DNA of 62,150 nt from Sporichthyaceae bacterium (GCA_036269075.1 DATASX010000080.1:1-62150); one strand, 5' to 3'; shown: positions 43,170-54,154, counted from the stretch's first letter. Numbers and translations are program-made. The notes: generated from the sequence alone by a model not told the origin.

Positions 43170-43748
43170 GTGTTGCGGCCAGGCGCTCCGCCGGCGGCTG
43201 CGGCGCTCCTGCTCCTCCTCTGCGCCTGCTCGGCCACCGGAACGGTCGCGCCCACCAGCGGCGACGCAGGCTTCGTCGAGGGCGCCGGTGCGGTGACCAT
43301 CATCGCGCCGGACCACCGCGGCGCCCCGGTCGCGCTCTCCGGCCCGCTGGTCGGCGGCGGCGACTTCGACGTCGCCGCGCACCGGGGGACCGTCTTCCTG
43401 CTCAACGTGTGGGGCTCCTGGTGCGCACCGTGCCGCCGGGAGGCCCCAGAGCTGGAGAAGGCCTGGAACGACGTCCCGCACGACTCCGTGCAGTTCCTCG
43501 GCATCAACACCCGCGACGATGCGGACGCCTCCGCGGTTGCCTTCGAGCGCCGCTTCGACGTCACCTACCCGAGCCTGCGCGACCCGGACGGGCACCTGCA
43601 GCTGACATTCCGCACCACGCTGCCGCCCCGGGCGATCCCCAGCACGCTGATCCTGGACAAAGAGGGCCGGGTCGCGGCGCGGATCCTGGGCGGCAGTGAC
43701 GAGCGGACGTTCACCCAACTGGTCCAACAGATCCGTGCAGAGGTCTGA
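43170..43748 (+). CDS. TlpA/ResA-like thioredoxin-fold lipoprotein
   Basis: A 192-aa exported thiol-disulfide protein. The signal peptide has a slightly unusual lipobox (LCAC, Cys20, with Cys18 two residues before). The thioredoxin fold carries the active site WGSWCAPC (Cys85/Cys88) after LLNVWGS, and the cis-Pro lies in RAIPSTLILDKEGRVA. GINTRDD is typical of the AhpC/TSA-TlpA group. It likely reduces or isomerises disulfides outside the membrane, perhaps for cytochrome c maturation or the many Cys-bearing exported proteins here. The GTG start has GGAGGAG 7 nt upstream. Confidence 0.9.
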   Translation: MLRPGAPPAAAALLLLLCACSATGTVAPTSGDAGFVEGAGAVTIIAPDHRGAPVALSGPLVGGGDFDVAAHRGTVFLLNVWGSWCAPCRREAPELEKAWNDVPHDSVQFLGINTRDDADASAVAFERRFDVTYPSLRDPDGHLQLTFRTTLPPRAIPSTLILDKEGRVAARILGGSDERTFTQLVQQIRAEV

Positions 43749-44114
43749 TCTTGTTCGGGCGCTGGTATTGCGCCAGTAAAGGTTTCCGGGGTGGATCGTC
43801 GAGCCATGTCGGGTTCGGGTGGTGGGCAGCCGTCTTACGAAGAGTGCCGCCCGTGGCCGGGCTCGCCCCGGAAACCCCTCATCAATTTGTCCGGTAGACG
43901 TCCGGTTTGTGCTCACCGCAACGGAGCAACCGCAATCCGTAACCGAGGCAGGACTGCCTGTGAGCTTGTCTAATGAGCGGAACCGCGGTCCTGCGGGCGC
44001 CCGTCTCAGCCGCGAAACAACGAAGCGCCACACCAAGACGGATCCTCTCGCCGGGGGGCTTGAGATTCGGACGGGCGCCTTCGCCGCAGACATCCTCGAG
44101 GGGGAACACCGAAC
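43749..44114 (+). other. 366-bp leader region of the surface-protein gene
   Basis: No gene. It holds a small inverted repeat just after the thioredoxin stop (GGCGC 43758-43762 with GCGCC 43770-43774), possibly the end of that transcript. Several GC-rich potential helices follow, with a purine-rich stretch GAGGGGGAAC before the ATG at 44115. The length would allow a structured 5' leader, but I could not match it to a known riboswitch class. Confidence 0.4.
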
Positions 44115-45029
44115 ATGTCCGGTCGTCACGCTGGTCAGACCGCCACTCGCAAGCGCCTCGTCCGTATCGCCACCGTCTCCGCCGTCGCCGCCGTCCCGCT
44201 GGGCGTCGTCGCCGCCGGTGCCGCCTCCGCCGACACCACGTCGCCGCTCGACACCTCCGCCGTCACCGGCCTGCTGGGCGGTTCGGACAGCGGCTCGGGC
44301 AGCCTGCTCGGCAACCTGCCGGTCGTCGGCAGCCTGCCGGTCGTGGGCGGCCTGGTCGGCACCGTCACCGGCGCTGCCGGTTCGGTCAGCTCCGACACCC
44401 CGGCTGCGGGTGTCCTGAGCAGCGCCTCCAACGACAGCAGCGGTCTCCCGGTCGTGGGCGGCCTGCTGAGCAACACCCCGGCTGCCGGGGTCCTGGGCAC
44501 CGTCACCGGTCTCGCCTCGAACGGCCCGGCCAGTGGCGTGCTCGGCACGGTCACCGGCCTGACCTCGGGCGGCGGCGCTGCCGGCGTCGGTGGCCTCGTG
44601 GGCGGCCTGACCTCCGGCGGCCTCGGTGGCGTCGTCAACGGCCTGGGCCTGCAGGGTGTCACCGACACCCTGAAGCCGGTCACCGACACCGTGAACGGCC
44701 TGCTCAACGGCGTGACCGGCAACGGTGGCCTGCTCAGCGGCCTGCTCGGTGGCGGCAACTGCGACTCCAACGGTGGCCTGCTCGGCCTGGGCAACATCAC
44801 CAACGGCCTGCTCGGTGGCCTGCTCGGTGGCGGCGGCAACGCATGCGCCACCGACGACAACGGCGGCCACCACAGCGGTGGGGGCAACAACGACGGTTAC
44901 GAGAACGAGGCGCTGCCCCACACCGGTGGCAACTCGGACATGACCGCCCTGCTGCTCTGCTCCGGCCTGGGCATGGCCGGCGCCGGCGTCACCCTGGTGG
45001 CCCGTCGCCGCGGCGGCCTCGGCGCCTGA
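44115..45029 (+). CDS. LPXTG-like, Gly/Leu/Val-rich repetitive surface protein
   Basis: A 304-aa exported protein. The signal peptide (about 1-40) ends in GAASAD. The body is built from loose repeats such as NLPVVGSLPVVGGL, TPAAGVLGTVTGL and GLLGGLLGGGG, with two cysteines (GGGNCDSN, NACATDD) about 25 residues apart. A sorting signal LPHTG (267-271), a hydrophobic segment and RRR close the protein, so sortase should attach it to the wall. The hydrophobic, Gly-rich body recalls chaplin/rodlin-type coat proteins of actinomycetes, but no chaplin domain is claimed. Confidence 0.85.
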   Translation: MSGRHAGQTATRKRLVRIATVSAVAAVPLGVVAAGAASADTTSPLDTSAVTGLLGGSDSGSGSLLGNLPVVGSLPVVGGLVGTVTGAAGSVSSDTPAAGVLSSASNDSSGLPVVGGLLSNTPAAGVLGTVTGLASNGPASGVLGTVTGLTSGGGAAGVGGLVGGLTSGGLGGVVNGLGLQGVTDTLKPVTDTVNGLLNGVTGNGGLLSGLLGGGNCDSNGGLLGLGNITNGLLGGLLGGGGNACATDDNGGHHSGGGNNDGYENEALPHTGGNSDMTALLLCSGLGMAGAGVTLVARRRGGLGA

Positions 45030-45294
45030 AAGCTCCGCAACTGATCGCTCCTGCGTCCGTCACCGCCTCGCGCGGTGGCGGGCGCAGCCGCGTGGTGCAC
45101 CGCAGTGCACATTTTTCGGGCTCCTGGCCGCACGTGCTCCTTCGTCGCGCGCGTGGCCAGGAGTCCGAACTGTCAGTGCTCGGTGAGAACCTCCGAAAGA
45201 CAGACGGCGACAGGCCACGAGTCGCGAATGACACCGGTGTTGTTCGGGCTTACGATGGCTGCGACCGCCGGTTCTTGAACACGGAGGATGCTCG

Positions 45295-45603
45295 ATGGAA
45301 TTCAGCAGCGTCGCCACTCTCGACCGCCCCCAGCTCGTTGAGTCCACCACCGGTGGGCTGACCGGGCGCGAGGCCCAGATCCTCGATTTCGAGCGGCAGT
45401 GGTGGCGGTACGCCGGGGCCAAGGAGAACGCGGTCTCCGAGTTGTTCGGGATCTCGGCCACGCAGTACTACCAGGTGCTCGGTGCCCTCATCGACCGCCC
45501 GGAGGCCCTGGCCCACGACCCGATGCTGGTCAAACGCCTGCGTCGGTTGCGTCACGCCCGGCAGCGGGCCCGGTCCGCGCGTCGCCTCGGTCGCGACGCC
45601 TAG
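45295..45603 (+). CDS. DUF3263-family protein
   Basis: A 102-aa actinobacterial protein of the DUF3263 family. The core LTGREAQILDFERQWWRYAGAKENAVSELFGISATQYYQVLGALID is clear and looks like a small helix-turn-helix. The tail is Arg-rich (RLRRLRHARQRARSARRLGRD), suggesting nucleic-acid contact. A GGAGG lies 7 nt before the ATG. It precedes the LytR_C gene by 23 bp, a pairing I recall as common in actinobacteria. Confidence 0.88.
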   Translation: MEFSSVATLDRPQLVESTTGGLTGREAQILDFERQWWRYAGAKENAVSELFGISATQYYQVLGALIDRPEALAHDPMLVKRLRRLRHARQRARSARRLGRDA

Positions 45604-45626
45604 GTTCTTCGTAGGAGTTCTGCACA

Positions 45627-46232
45627 ATGCGCAACCGCGGGTATCGGGGTCGGCCAGGCGCAGCATTCGGGATGCTGGGCTCCTCGACGTTGGCCTCGCT
45701 GTCGGTCATCGCCCTGATCGGCGTGCTGCTGCTGGTCTTCGGCCAGCGCGTCGACCGGATGGACCGCGCCGTCGCTGCGCCCGCGGCCACGGTCGAGACG
45801 CCCCGCCCCGTCGCCACCCAGGCTCCGATCCCGGTGGCCCCGGCGCCGCGGTCGATCCCGCAGGCGGCGCCCGCCTCGACTGCCGCCCCGGTTGCACCAG
45901 CGCTGCCGGTGGTGCCCGCGCCGTCCGCCGCGCCAGGTTCGGACACGTTCGTGGCCGGGCCGCAGGTCGTGATCTTCGACCAGACCCGGCAACGCGATCT
46001 CGTGGTCGCCTTCCGGTCCGCACTGCGTTCGGCCGGCTGGGACGTGGCGGGCACCGGGCCGTGGTACGGCGCGGTGCCGGTGACCACCGTGTATTACCCG
46101 GCGGGTCAGGAGGCGGCCGCCAAGGCGCTGATGGCCAAGTTCCCGGAGATCACCCGCAGCCTGCCCGTCTTCGACGGAGTCCCGGCCGACAAGCTCACCG
46201 TGATCATCTGCAAGGACTTCAAGCTCACCTGA
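45627..46232 (+). CDS. Membrane-anchored protein with LytR C-terminal domain
   Basis: A 201-aa protein. One TM (about 22-40, LASLSVIALIGVLLLVFG) is followed by a Pro/Ala-rich spacer (45-105) and a LytR_C-like domain (about 110-200): VVIFDQTRQRDLVVAFRSALRSAGWDV, then TTVYYPAGQEAAAKALMAKFP. The domain occurs in wall-teichoic/arabinogalactan ligase proteins, but the catalytic LCP domain is absent. It is cotranscribed with the DUF3263 gene and lies just before the trehalose phosphatase gene. Confidence 0.85.
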   Translation: MRNRGYRGRPGAAFGMLGSSTLASLSVIALIGVLLLVFGQRVDRMDRAVAAPAATVETPRPVATQAPIPVAPAPRSIPQAAPASTAAPVAPALPVVPAPSAAPGSDTFVAGPQVVIFDQTRQRDLVVAFRSALRSAGWDVAGTGPWYGAVPVTTVYYPAGQEAAAKALMAKFPEITRSLPVFDGVPADKLTVIICKDFKLT

Positions 46233-46242
46233 GTGCGGCGGC

Positions 46243-46248
46243 TACGGT
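46243..46248 (+). promoter_or_regulatory. Candidate -10 of leaderless otsB
   Basis: TACGGT ends exactly 6 nt before the GTG at 46255. It overlaps the short gap after the LytR_C gene. There is no clear Shine-Dalgarno, so initiation may be leaderless. Confidence 0.45.
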
Positions 46249-46254
46249 CGAAGG

Positions 46255-47127
46255 GTGGCCGGTGCCCCTGATCCTCTTGCCGCGTACTCGGTCAGCCCCG
46301 CCGGCCGGGTCGGACTCTCCGTGTTGACGAGCTCGCGCGCCGATTCGCTGCTCGCGCTCGACTACGACGGAACGCTTGCCCCGATCGTGCTCGACCCCGC
46401 GGCGGCCCGACCCCAATCCGGCGCCCGCGCGGCGCTGGCCGCCGCTGCCGGGGTGTTCGGGCGGGTGGCGCTGGTCAGCGGCCGGGCCGCGAGCAGCCTC
46501 GTGGAGCTGCTCGACCTCACCGCGCGCGACGCGCCCGCCGTGACCGTGATCGGGGTCCACGGCCGCGAGAGCTGGCCGCCTGAACCCACCAACTTCGGGC
46601 TGCGTCCGCGCCCTTCGGATGCCCCGGAAGGGCGCCGACACACGCAGAAGATGGAGCGGGCCCTGGTGGAGCTCGAGGCGCTGGTGGCCTCGTTGCCGGC
46701 CGGCGTGCGGATCGAGGACAAGGGGCACTCGTTGGGCGTGCACTTCCGCGGTTGTGCCGATGCGGCGGCCGCCGCCGTCGACTCCACGGCCGCGGTTCGG
46801 GCGGTCGCGCAACGCTGCGGCCTCGAGGTGCTGCCCGGGCGGCTGGTCCTGGAGCTCCTCGAACCCGGACCGGACAAGGGCACGGCGTTGCGTGACCTCG
46901 TCGGCGACGCTCGGGCGGTGTGCTTCGTCGGCGACGACGTGGCAGACCTGGCCGCGTTCGCCGTCGTCGACCAGTTGCGTGCGGCCGGTGTGCCCGGGCT
47001 GAAAGTGGCCGTCGCGAACCCGGAGTCGCCGGCCCCGGCCGTAGCTGCCGACCTCGTGCTCGCCGACCCGGGAGCGGTGGTGAACTTCCTGACAGCCATT
47101 ACAGGGGGCACTTCCCGGGACTGCTGA
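46255..47127 (+). CDS. otsB: Trehalose-6-phosphate phosphatase
   Basis: A 290-aa HAD-superfamily enzyme that removes phosphate from trehalose-6-phosphate. It has the nucleophile motif LALDYDGTLAPI (Asp36, Asp38), VALVSGRAASSL, IGVHGRE, GVRIEDKGHSLGVHFRG and CFVGDDVADLAAF, all typical of trehalose phosphatases. The partner synthase is encoded convergently at 49524-50963, with an oxidoreductase gene between. The start is GTG. Confidence 0.93.
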   Translation: MAGAPDPLAAYSVSPAGRVGLSVLTSSRADSLLALDYDGTLAPIVLDPAAARPQSGARAALAAAAGVFGRVALVSGRAASSLVELLDLTARDAPAVTVIGVHGRESWPPEPTNFGLRPRPSDAPEGRRHTQKMERALVELEALVASLPAGVRIEDKGHSLGVHFRGCADAAAAAVDSTAAVRAVAQRCGLEVLPGRLVLELLEPGPDKGTALRDLVGDARAVCFVGDDVADLAAFAVVDQLRAAGVPGLKVAVANPESPAPAVAADLVLADPGAVVNFLTAITGGTSRDC

Positions 47128-47216
47128 GACCAGCGCGACGAACCGTGGAAAGGATCTTGCCAACCCCAGGATCGCCGCGGAGCCGACCGACGCCGCACGG
47201 GCGATACAACGGTTCC

Positions 47217-49481
<2,265 letters not shown>

Positions 49482-49489
49482 CCCGCCCC

Positions 49490-49504
49490 CTGACGAGGCG
49501 TCAG
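49490..49504. terminator. Short palindrome between convergent genes
   Basis: CTGACGAGGCGTCAG: a 6-bp stem and 3-nt loop, 9 bp after the oxidoreductase stop and 19 bp from the synthase stop. The same CTGACG-N3-CGTCAG form recurs between the convergent genes at 60661-60681. It lacks a T run, so a bidirectional terminator role is likely but unproven. Confidence 0.5.
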
Positions 49505-49523
49505 ATCATGCTGTGGGCTGGGT

Positions 49524-50963
49524 TCACAGGCCGTCGAGCAGGTCGCGGAACCACTGTTCCGGGGCGCACCGGGCGGCAGCGTTCACCAGCCGCTCGCACC
49601 GGGCCGCGCGTTCGGCGGGGTCCATCCGCAGTGCTGTGTCCAGACCGCGGGCCGTCCCGGAGATGTCGTAGGGATTGACGGTCACCGCGTACGGGCCGAG
49701 GCTGTCGCAGGCGCCGGCCTCCCGGGACAGCACCAGCGCGGCGTCGCGGGTCGAGACCGCCGGGGCCTCCTTGGCCACCAGGTTCATCCCGTCCCGCACC
49801 GGGTTCACGATGATCACGTCGGCGATCCGGTACGCGGCCAGCGAACGCGGGAAGTCGTCGTCGGTGAACAGCAGCAGTGGCCGCCAGTTCTCGGTGCCGA
49901 ACTCGTCGTCGATCTCGCGGGCGACCCGCTGCACCGAGGCGCTGTACTCGCGGTACTCGGGCAGGTCGTGCCGGCTCGGGTACGCGATCACCAGGTGCAC
50001 CACCCGGCCCTGCCAGTGCGGCGCCTGGCGCAGCAGCTCCCGATAGGCGTACAGCCCGCGAACGATGTTCTTGGACAGCTCAGTGCGGTCGACGCGGACG
50101 ATCGCAGCCCGGTCGCCGACCTGGTTGCGCAGCGTCGCTATGTGCATCGCGACGTCCGGGGCGCCGGCCCGCTCGCGCAGCGACGTCACGTCGATGCCCA
50201 GCGGGTGCACCCGGATGCGAGTGGTCCGGCCCTCGTAGGTGACCGTCATCCCCACGCGGTCGACCTCGGCGGCCAACGACTGCTCGCAGCAGTCCAGGAA
50301 CGCCCGGGCCCACCGCGGGGTCAGGAAGCCGGCATGGTCGGCGCCGAGGATCCCGCGCAGCACCTGTGCGCCGACCTCGTCCGGCAGCATCCGGTAGTAG
50401 TCCGGCGGCGCCCACGGGGTGTGCGAGAAATGCGCCACCCGCAGGTCCGGCCGCAGTTTGCGCAACAACGCCGGCACCAGCGTCAGGTGGTAGTCCTGAA
50501 CCAGCACCCGGGCGTCCGGGGCCGCATCGGCCGCGAGGGCCTCGGCGAAGGTGGTGTTGTAGCCGACGTAGTCGTTCCAGGCGCGGCTGAAGCTGTGGTC
50601 GAAGGCCGGGTTGCGCGCCACGTCGAACAGCAGGTGGTGGACGAACCACAGCACCGAGTTCGCGACCCCGTTGTACGCGTGGCTGAACACGGTCGGGTCG
50701 ATCGGCAGCATCCGGACCCTGCCGCGCACCGCGTGCCCGGCCAGGTCCAGCCGGCCGTTCGGCGCGGTGTGCGCGGCCGTGCGGTCGGCGTCGGAAAGTG
50801 CCGCGCACACCCACATCGCGCGCTCGGCGACGCCGGACCGGTCCAGCCCGGCCACCAGGCCGCCGGCGCCGCGGGTCGCACTCAACCGGCCGTCCGGGCC
50901 CACGTGGAAGCTCAACGGGCCTCGGTTGGAAGCCAGCAATATCTCGGGCGGGCCTTCCGACAT
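49524..50963 (-). CDS. otsA: Trehalose-6-phosphate synthase
   Basis: A 479-aa GT20 enzyme joining UDP- or GDP-glucose to glucose-6-phosphate. It shows LLASNRGPLSFH at the N-terminus, VLVQDYHLTLVPALLRKLRP, VAHFSHTPW, HPLGIDV and VNPVRDGMNLVAKE, all GT20 signatures. The N-terminal GGLVAGLD matches the nucleotide loop. The start is ATG 50963; an extension to 51065 overlaps the deacetylase gene and is Arg/Ser-rich. It follows the polysaccharide deacetylase by 10 bp and is convergent with otsB and the oxidoreductase. Confidence 0.93.
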   Translation of the reverse strand: MSEGPPEILLASNRGPLSFHVGPDGRLSATRGAGGLVAGLDRSGVAERAMWVCAALSDADRTAAHTAPNGRLDLAGHAVRGRVRMLPIDPTVFSHAYNGVANSVLWFVHHLLFDVARNPAFDHSFSRAWNDYVGYNTTFAEALAADAAPDARVLVQDYHLTLVPALLRKLRPDLRVAHFSHTPWAPPDYYRMLPDEVGAQVLRGILGADHAGFLTPRWARAFLDCCEQSLAAEVDRVGMTVTYEGRTTRIRVHPLGIDVTSLRERAGAPDVAMHIATLRNQVGDRAAIVRVDRTELSKNIVRGLYAYRELLRQAPHWQGRVVHLVIAYPSRHDLPEYREYSASVQRVAREIDDEFGTENWRPLLLFTDDDFPRSLAAYRIADVIIVNPVRDGMNLVAKEAPAVSTRDAALVLSREAGACDSLGPYAVTVNPYDISGTARGLDTALRMDPAERAARCERLVNAAARCAPEQWFRDLLDGL

Positions 50964-50973
50964 GGGCCACACG

Positions 50974-52071
50974 TTATCCGTTGCCCGGTCCGTCCACCTC
51001 GAGCCCGCGGGCGTGCACCGCGTCGACCACGGCCTGCAACTTCTCCGGCGTGAAGTGGTTGGCATGCATGAGGATCACGCCGCCTGCGGCCACCGGCGGG
51101 GTGAACGAGTTTCCGTCCCGGACCGCTTGCGCCATCTGCTCCGGCGGGTAGCCGGCCCAGTCGCGGCTGTCGACCGTCCAGCGGCAGGTCGCGTAGCCGT
51201 CCTTGGCGATCAGGTCCACGACCCGGGACGCCTCGGCGCCGGCCCCGTAGGGCGGACGCAGCAGTGGCGGCGCCCCGGCCGTCGGATGCGGGCCGGTGGT
51301 GATCTGCTCATGGATTCCGGCGTCGCTCAGGTCGTTCATCGCCAGGTGGTCCCGGGTGTGGTCCTGCACGATGTGTCCCGAGGACTCCAGGATGTGCCGG
51401 ATCTCGGGGGTGACGTGGTTGAGGAAGAACCGCCCCCGGGCGTGGTTGCGTCCCAGGGTGTCGACCAGCGAGTGGGCGACCGCGACCGAGGGCACGTAGT
51501 CGTCGAAGGTCAGCCACACCGCCGGGCCGGGGTTGCCGCAGTTCTCGATCCGGTGGGCGGCCTCCAGACTGACCGGCCCGGAGACGGGACCGGAAGTGCG
51601 GAAGCGCACCGTGGGGGACTCCAGCGAGACTGCACCGCCGCCGGCCGCGTTCCAGCGGGCGTGGCCGGTGAGTTCCAGGTGCGTCAGCGAGGCCGGCGCC
51701 AACAGGTAGCAGGTGCGCGAGACGGTGGCCTGGCTCTGGTTGCGCCAGACATCTGTGCAGTCGGTGATCCGACTGCCGTCCGAGGCCGTCGCGCTCAGGG
51801 CGTCGGCGGGCAGGCCGGCGGGCGCGTCGTGCACGGTGACGATCACCGGGACGCGGGCGCCGGGGGAGTCGTAGATCGGCGCGGTCAGCACAACCCGGGC
51901 TTTCCCGCCGCTGTCCGCCGCGGCCGTCCAGGCGAACTGGGTGGCGGGCGCGGCGGTCGTGTCCGGGGTCGACGTGGCGGTCGGCGGGACCGCGACGGCA
52001 CCGCTGCGGGCTGCCGCGCAGGCCGTCAACGCAAACATTGCGGTGGACAGGATTCCGAGGCGTGCAACCAT
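50974..52071 (-). CDS. Lipoprotein polysaccharide deacetylase (NodB/CE4)
   Basis: A 365-aa lipoprotein with lipobox LTAC. An N-terminal region of about 155 residues, possibly Ig-like, with CTDVW and RTCYLL as a likely disulfide, precedes a CE4 deacetylase domain. The metal and catalytic motifs are LTFDD (motif 1), QDHTRDH (motif 2, H-x3-H), RPPYG (motif 3), DSRDW (motif 4) and ILMHANH (motif 5). It should deacetylate N-acetylated wall polymers outside the cell. It lies 10 bp before otsA on the same strand, an odd pairing for an operon. Confidence 0.9.
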   Translation of the reverse strand: MVARLGILSTAMFALTACAAARSGAVAVPPTATSTPDTTAAPATQFAWTAAADSGGKARVVLTAPIYDSPGARVPVIVTVHDAPAGLPADALSATASDGSRITDCTDVWRNQSQATVSRTCYLLAPASLTHLELTGHARWNAAGGGAVSLESPTVRFRTSGPVSGPVSLEAAHRIENCGNPGPAVWLTFDDYVPSVAVAHSLVDTLGRNHARGRFFLNHVTPEIRHILESSGHIVQDHTRDHLAMNDLSDAGIHEQITTGPHPTAGAPPLLRPPYGAGAEASRVVDLIAKDGYATCRWTVDSRDWAGYPPEQMAQAVRDGNSFTPPVAAGGVILMHANHFTPEKLQAVVDAVHARGLEVDGPGNG

Positions 52072-52338
52072 CCGTCCATGCTGCCTCGGATCGGGTCCGC
52101 CGGTTGTTCCGGGAAAGGCAGATTTGGTGGCGAGTTGGTTACTCCACCTACTTCCATATTGCGCCCGTAACAAGCCTTGTTCCGGCAAATCCGGGTCAGG
52201 GTTGCTGTTCACGAAATTAGCGTGACTGCTCCGGAGATGGGCACGGACGGCACTGCTGCGGTCACTTCGACCGCCTTGTCGAAAAGTGCTCCGAAGAGCC
52301 AAAGGCGGCCGCCCGACAGGGTCGTCGGAGGAGTGACG

Positions 52339-53847
52339 ATGACCGACGGACAGCGTCCCAAGCCCCGCCTCGGCGACGAGATGTCGCTGTGGCTGCAGGC
52401 GATCGCGGGTTCGGGCCGGGAGTTCCAGCGGCGCCGCGAATTGCGCCGCATCCCCTCGGCCCGCAGCACGGCTGCGCCGCAGCCTGTCCGGGCGGCAGGT
52501 TCGGCCAAGGCCGGATCGGCCGGCCTGTCCCGGAAGACTTCGCTCGTGGTCGCGGCCGCGGTCGTCGGCACTGCCGTGCCGGCCTGGGCGGTCGTCAACC
52601 TCATCTCCTCCCCGTCCGCGCAGGGCCCGAAGGTGGCCACCGAGAATCTGACGGTGGCCGGGCCCAAGGCCAAGCCCGTCGTGGCGCCGGTGGTGAACCA
52701 GGACGCACCCGCCGCCCCGGCTGCTCCGGCGGCACCCGCTGCCCCGGCTCCGGCCGCGGTCCCCGCGCAGCCGGCCGCCCCGGTGACCCCGGCAGTCCCG
52801 GCGCCCAAGGCACCGGTCGCGTCGGCCCCGGCCCCGGCTGCCGCCGCCGATTCCACCAAGTTGGCCGGCCCGAGCACGTCCCATGCGTCCACCCCGAGCA
52901 CGAGCCGGAACTCCTCGTCGTCCGCCGGCTCAGCCCCGGCCTCCGTCGGCGGCTCGTCCGGTTCGTCCGGCTCCGGCGGCGGGGTGATCTCCACCGACCC
53001 CGGCTCCGGCAGGCACCGGCGGACCGACGACCAGCGGCCGGTCCAGAACCAGCAGCCCACACAGAGCCAGCACCCGGTCCAGAACCAGCAGCCCACGCAG
53101 CACCAGCAGCCCACGCAGAACCAGCGCCCGGTCCAGAACCAGCAGCCCACGCAGCACCAGCAACCCACGCAGAACCAGCGCCCGGTCCAGAACCAGCAGC
53201 CCACACAGCACCAGCAACCCACGCAGAGCCAGCGACCGGTCCAGAACCAGCAGCCGATCCAGAACCAGCAACCGGCGCAGAACCCCGGCCAGGTGCACAG
53301 CCAGCATCCGAGCCAGGGCGATCAGAGCGACCGCGGCCGGCACCGCCGGATGGACCACGCCTCGGATGCCGATTACTACTCCCCGCCCAGCACGGTGGTC
53401 GTGCAGCCCAACCATCCGATGCAACCGGCGCAACCGGCGCAGGCCCCGGCTGCCCCGCAGCAGCCCGCTCACACCCAGGCTCCGGCGGCCCCGCAACAGC
53501 CGGCCCCGCAGCAACCGGCCCAGCACCCCACCGAGACCAAGGCTCCGGCGGCCCCGCAGCAGCCCGCCCAGACCCAAGCCCCGGCTGCGCAGCCCGCCCA
53601 GCCGCAGGCGCCCGCGCGGCCGGCCCAGCCCGCGCAACCGCCGGCGACCTCGACCGAGGTCAACGACCCGGCGTCCCCGCCCAACAGCTCACCGGTGGCC
53701 GGCCACCAGGGCGCGCGGGACAGTCAGCCGACCGCCACTCCGACCCCGGGCACAACGACCCGGCCCACCTCCGATCGGCTCCCGGCCGACTCCGCGCCGG
53801 ACGCGGCCCGGCCGGCCGGCAAGGCGGACCCGGCCTCGCTCCGCTAG
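52339..53847 (+). CDS. Membrane-anchored Pro/Gln/Ala-rich protein with 18-residue repeats
   Basis: A 502-aa protein. A cytoplasmic basic N-terminus (about 1-66, FQRRRELRRIP) and one TM (about 68-88, TSLVVAAAVVGTAVPAWAVVNL) are followed by a long extracytoplasmic region. That region has an Ala/Pro block, a Ser/Gly block and tandem repeats of PVQNQQPTQHQQPTQNQR (about 235-315). More Ala/Pro/Gln sequence (QAPAAPQQPA) follows. It is intrinsically disordered in character with no known domain. The ATG has GGAGGAG 5 nt upstream. Likely a wall-penetrating stalk; the function is open. Confidence 0.75.
   Translation: MTDGQRPKPRLGDEMSLWLQAIAGSGREFQRRRELRRIPSARSTAAPQPVRAAGSAKAGSAGLSRKTSLVVAAAVVGTAVPAWAVVNLISSPSAQGPKVATENLTVAGPKAKPVVAPVVNQDAPAAPAAPAAPAAPAPAAVPAQPAAPVTPAVPAPKAPVASAPAPAAAADSTKLAGPSTSHASTPSTSRNSSSSAGSAPASVGGSSGSSGSGGGVISTDPGSGRHRRTDDQRPVQNQQPTQSQHPVQNQQPTQHQQPTQNQRPVQNQQPTQHQQPTQNQRPVQNQQPTQHQQPTQSQRPVQNQQPIQNQQPAQNPGQVHSQHPSQGDQSDRGRHRRMDHASDADYYSPPSTVVVQPNHPMQPAQPAQAPAAPQQPAHTQAPAAPQQPAPQQPAQHPTETKAPAAPQQPAQTQAPAAQPAQPQAPARPAQPAQPPATSTEVNDPASPPNSSPVAGHQGARDSQPTATPTPGTTTRPTSDRLPADSAPDAARPAGKADPASLR
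53039..53280 (+). repeat. Tandem 54-bp coding repeats
   Basis: Three nearly identical 54-bp units encode PVQNQQPTQHQQPTQN-(Q/S-type end)-QR. A shortened unit stands at each end. Differences are single bases, so copies probably expand and contract by recombination or slippage. The repeats lie in frame within the 52339-53847 gene. Confidence 0.9.
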
Positions 53848-53863
53848 CTGCACCCCAGTCACT

Positions 53864-53899
53864 CGAACCCCGGTCGGCGGTCACGCCGGCCGGGGTTCG
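53864..53899 (+). terminator. Terminator after the repeat-bearing gene
   Basis: A 10-bp perfect stem, CGAACCCCGG (53864-53873) with CCGGGGTTCG (53890-53899), starts 16 bp after the stop. A T run is absent, as usual in this genome. Confidence 0.65.
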
Positions 53900-53988
53900 T
53901 GGGCTGCGGCACAGCTCCGTCGCATCTCTGGCGCTTCGATTAGACTTCAACCGGTTCGCGCCTGGCGCGGGCTCACAACTTGAGACAG

Positions 53989-54140
53989 CTCATCCAGAGG
54001 GGCAGAGGGAACGGCCCGACGAAGCCCCGGCAACCACCCGCGCAGTTAAAACCGGCACCGACACGAAGCTGTGTCGGGCTGTACGCGGGAGCAGGTGCCA
54101 ACTCCGGCCCGCCGGGCAACGCGTCCGCGGGAAAGATGAG
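53989..54140 (+). ncRNA. SAM-I (S-box) riboswitch upstream of thrC
   Basis: The conserved S-box pieces appear in order: CTCATC (P1 5' strand, 53989-53994), CAGAGGGGCAGAGGGAAC, GGCCCGACGAAGCCCCGGC with AACC, then GGTGCCAACTCC, and the P1 3' strand GATGAG (54135-54140). P1 pairs perfectly. The AGGAGG ribosome-binding site of thrC is at 54139-54144, so its first two bases are inside P1. Binding of S-adenosylmethionine should stabilise P1 and hide the site, lowering threonine synthase when methionine/SAM is plentiful. No terminator hairpin is needed. Confidence 0.95.
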
Positions 54141-54154
54141 GAGGAACTTCCCCG

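Noticed and set aside
43749-44114. A c-di-AMP (ydaO-type) riboswitch before the LPHTG surface protein
   Set aside because: The leader length and wall-related gene fit, but I could not find the conserved core of that class; a covariance-model search would settle it.
53039-53280. CRISPR-like periodic repeats
   Set aside because: The 54-bp units are contiguous without unique spacers and lie in frame within a coding region.
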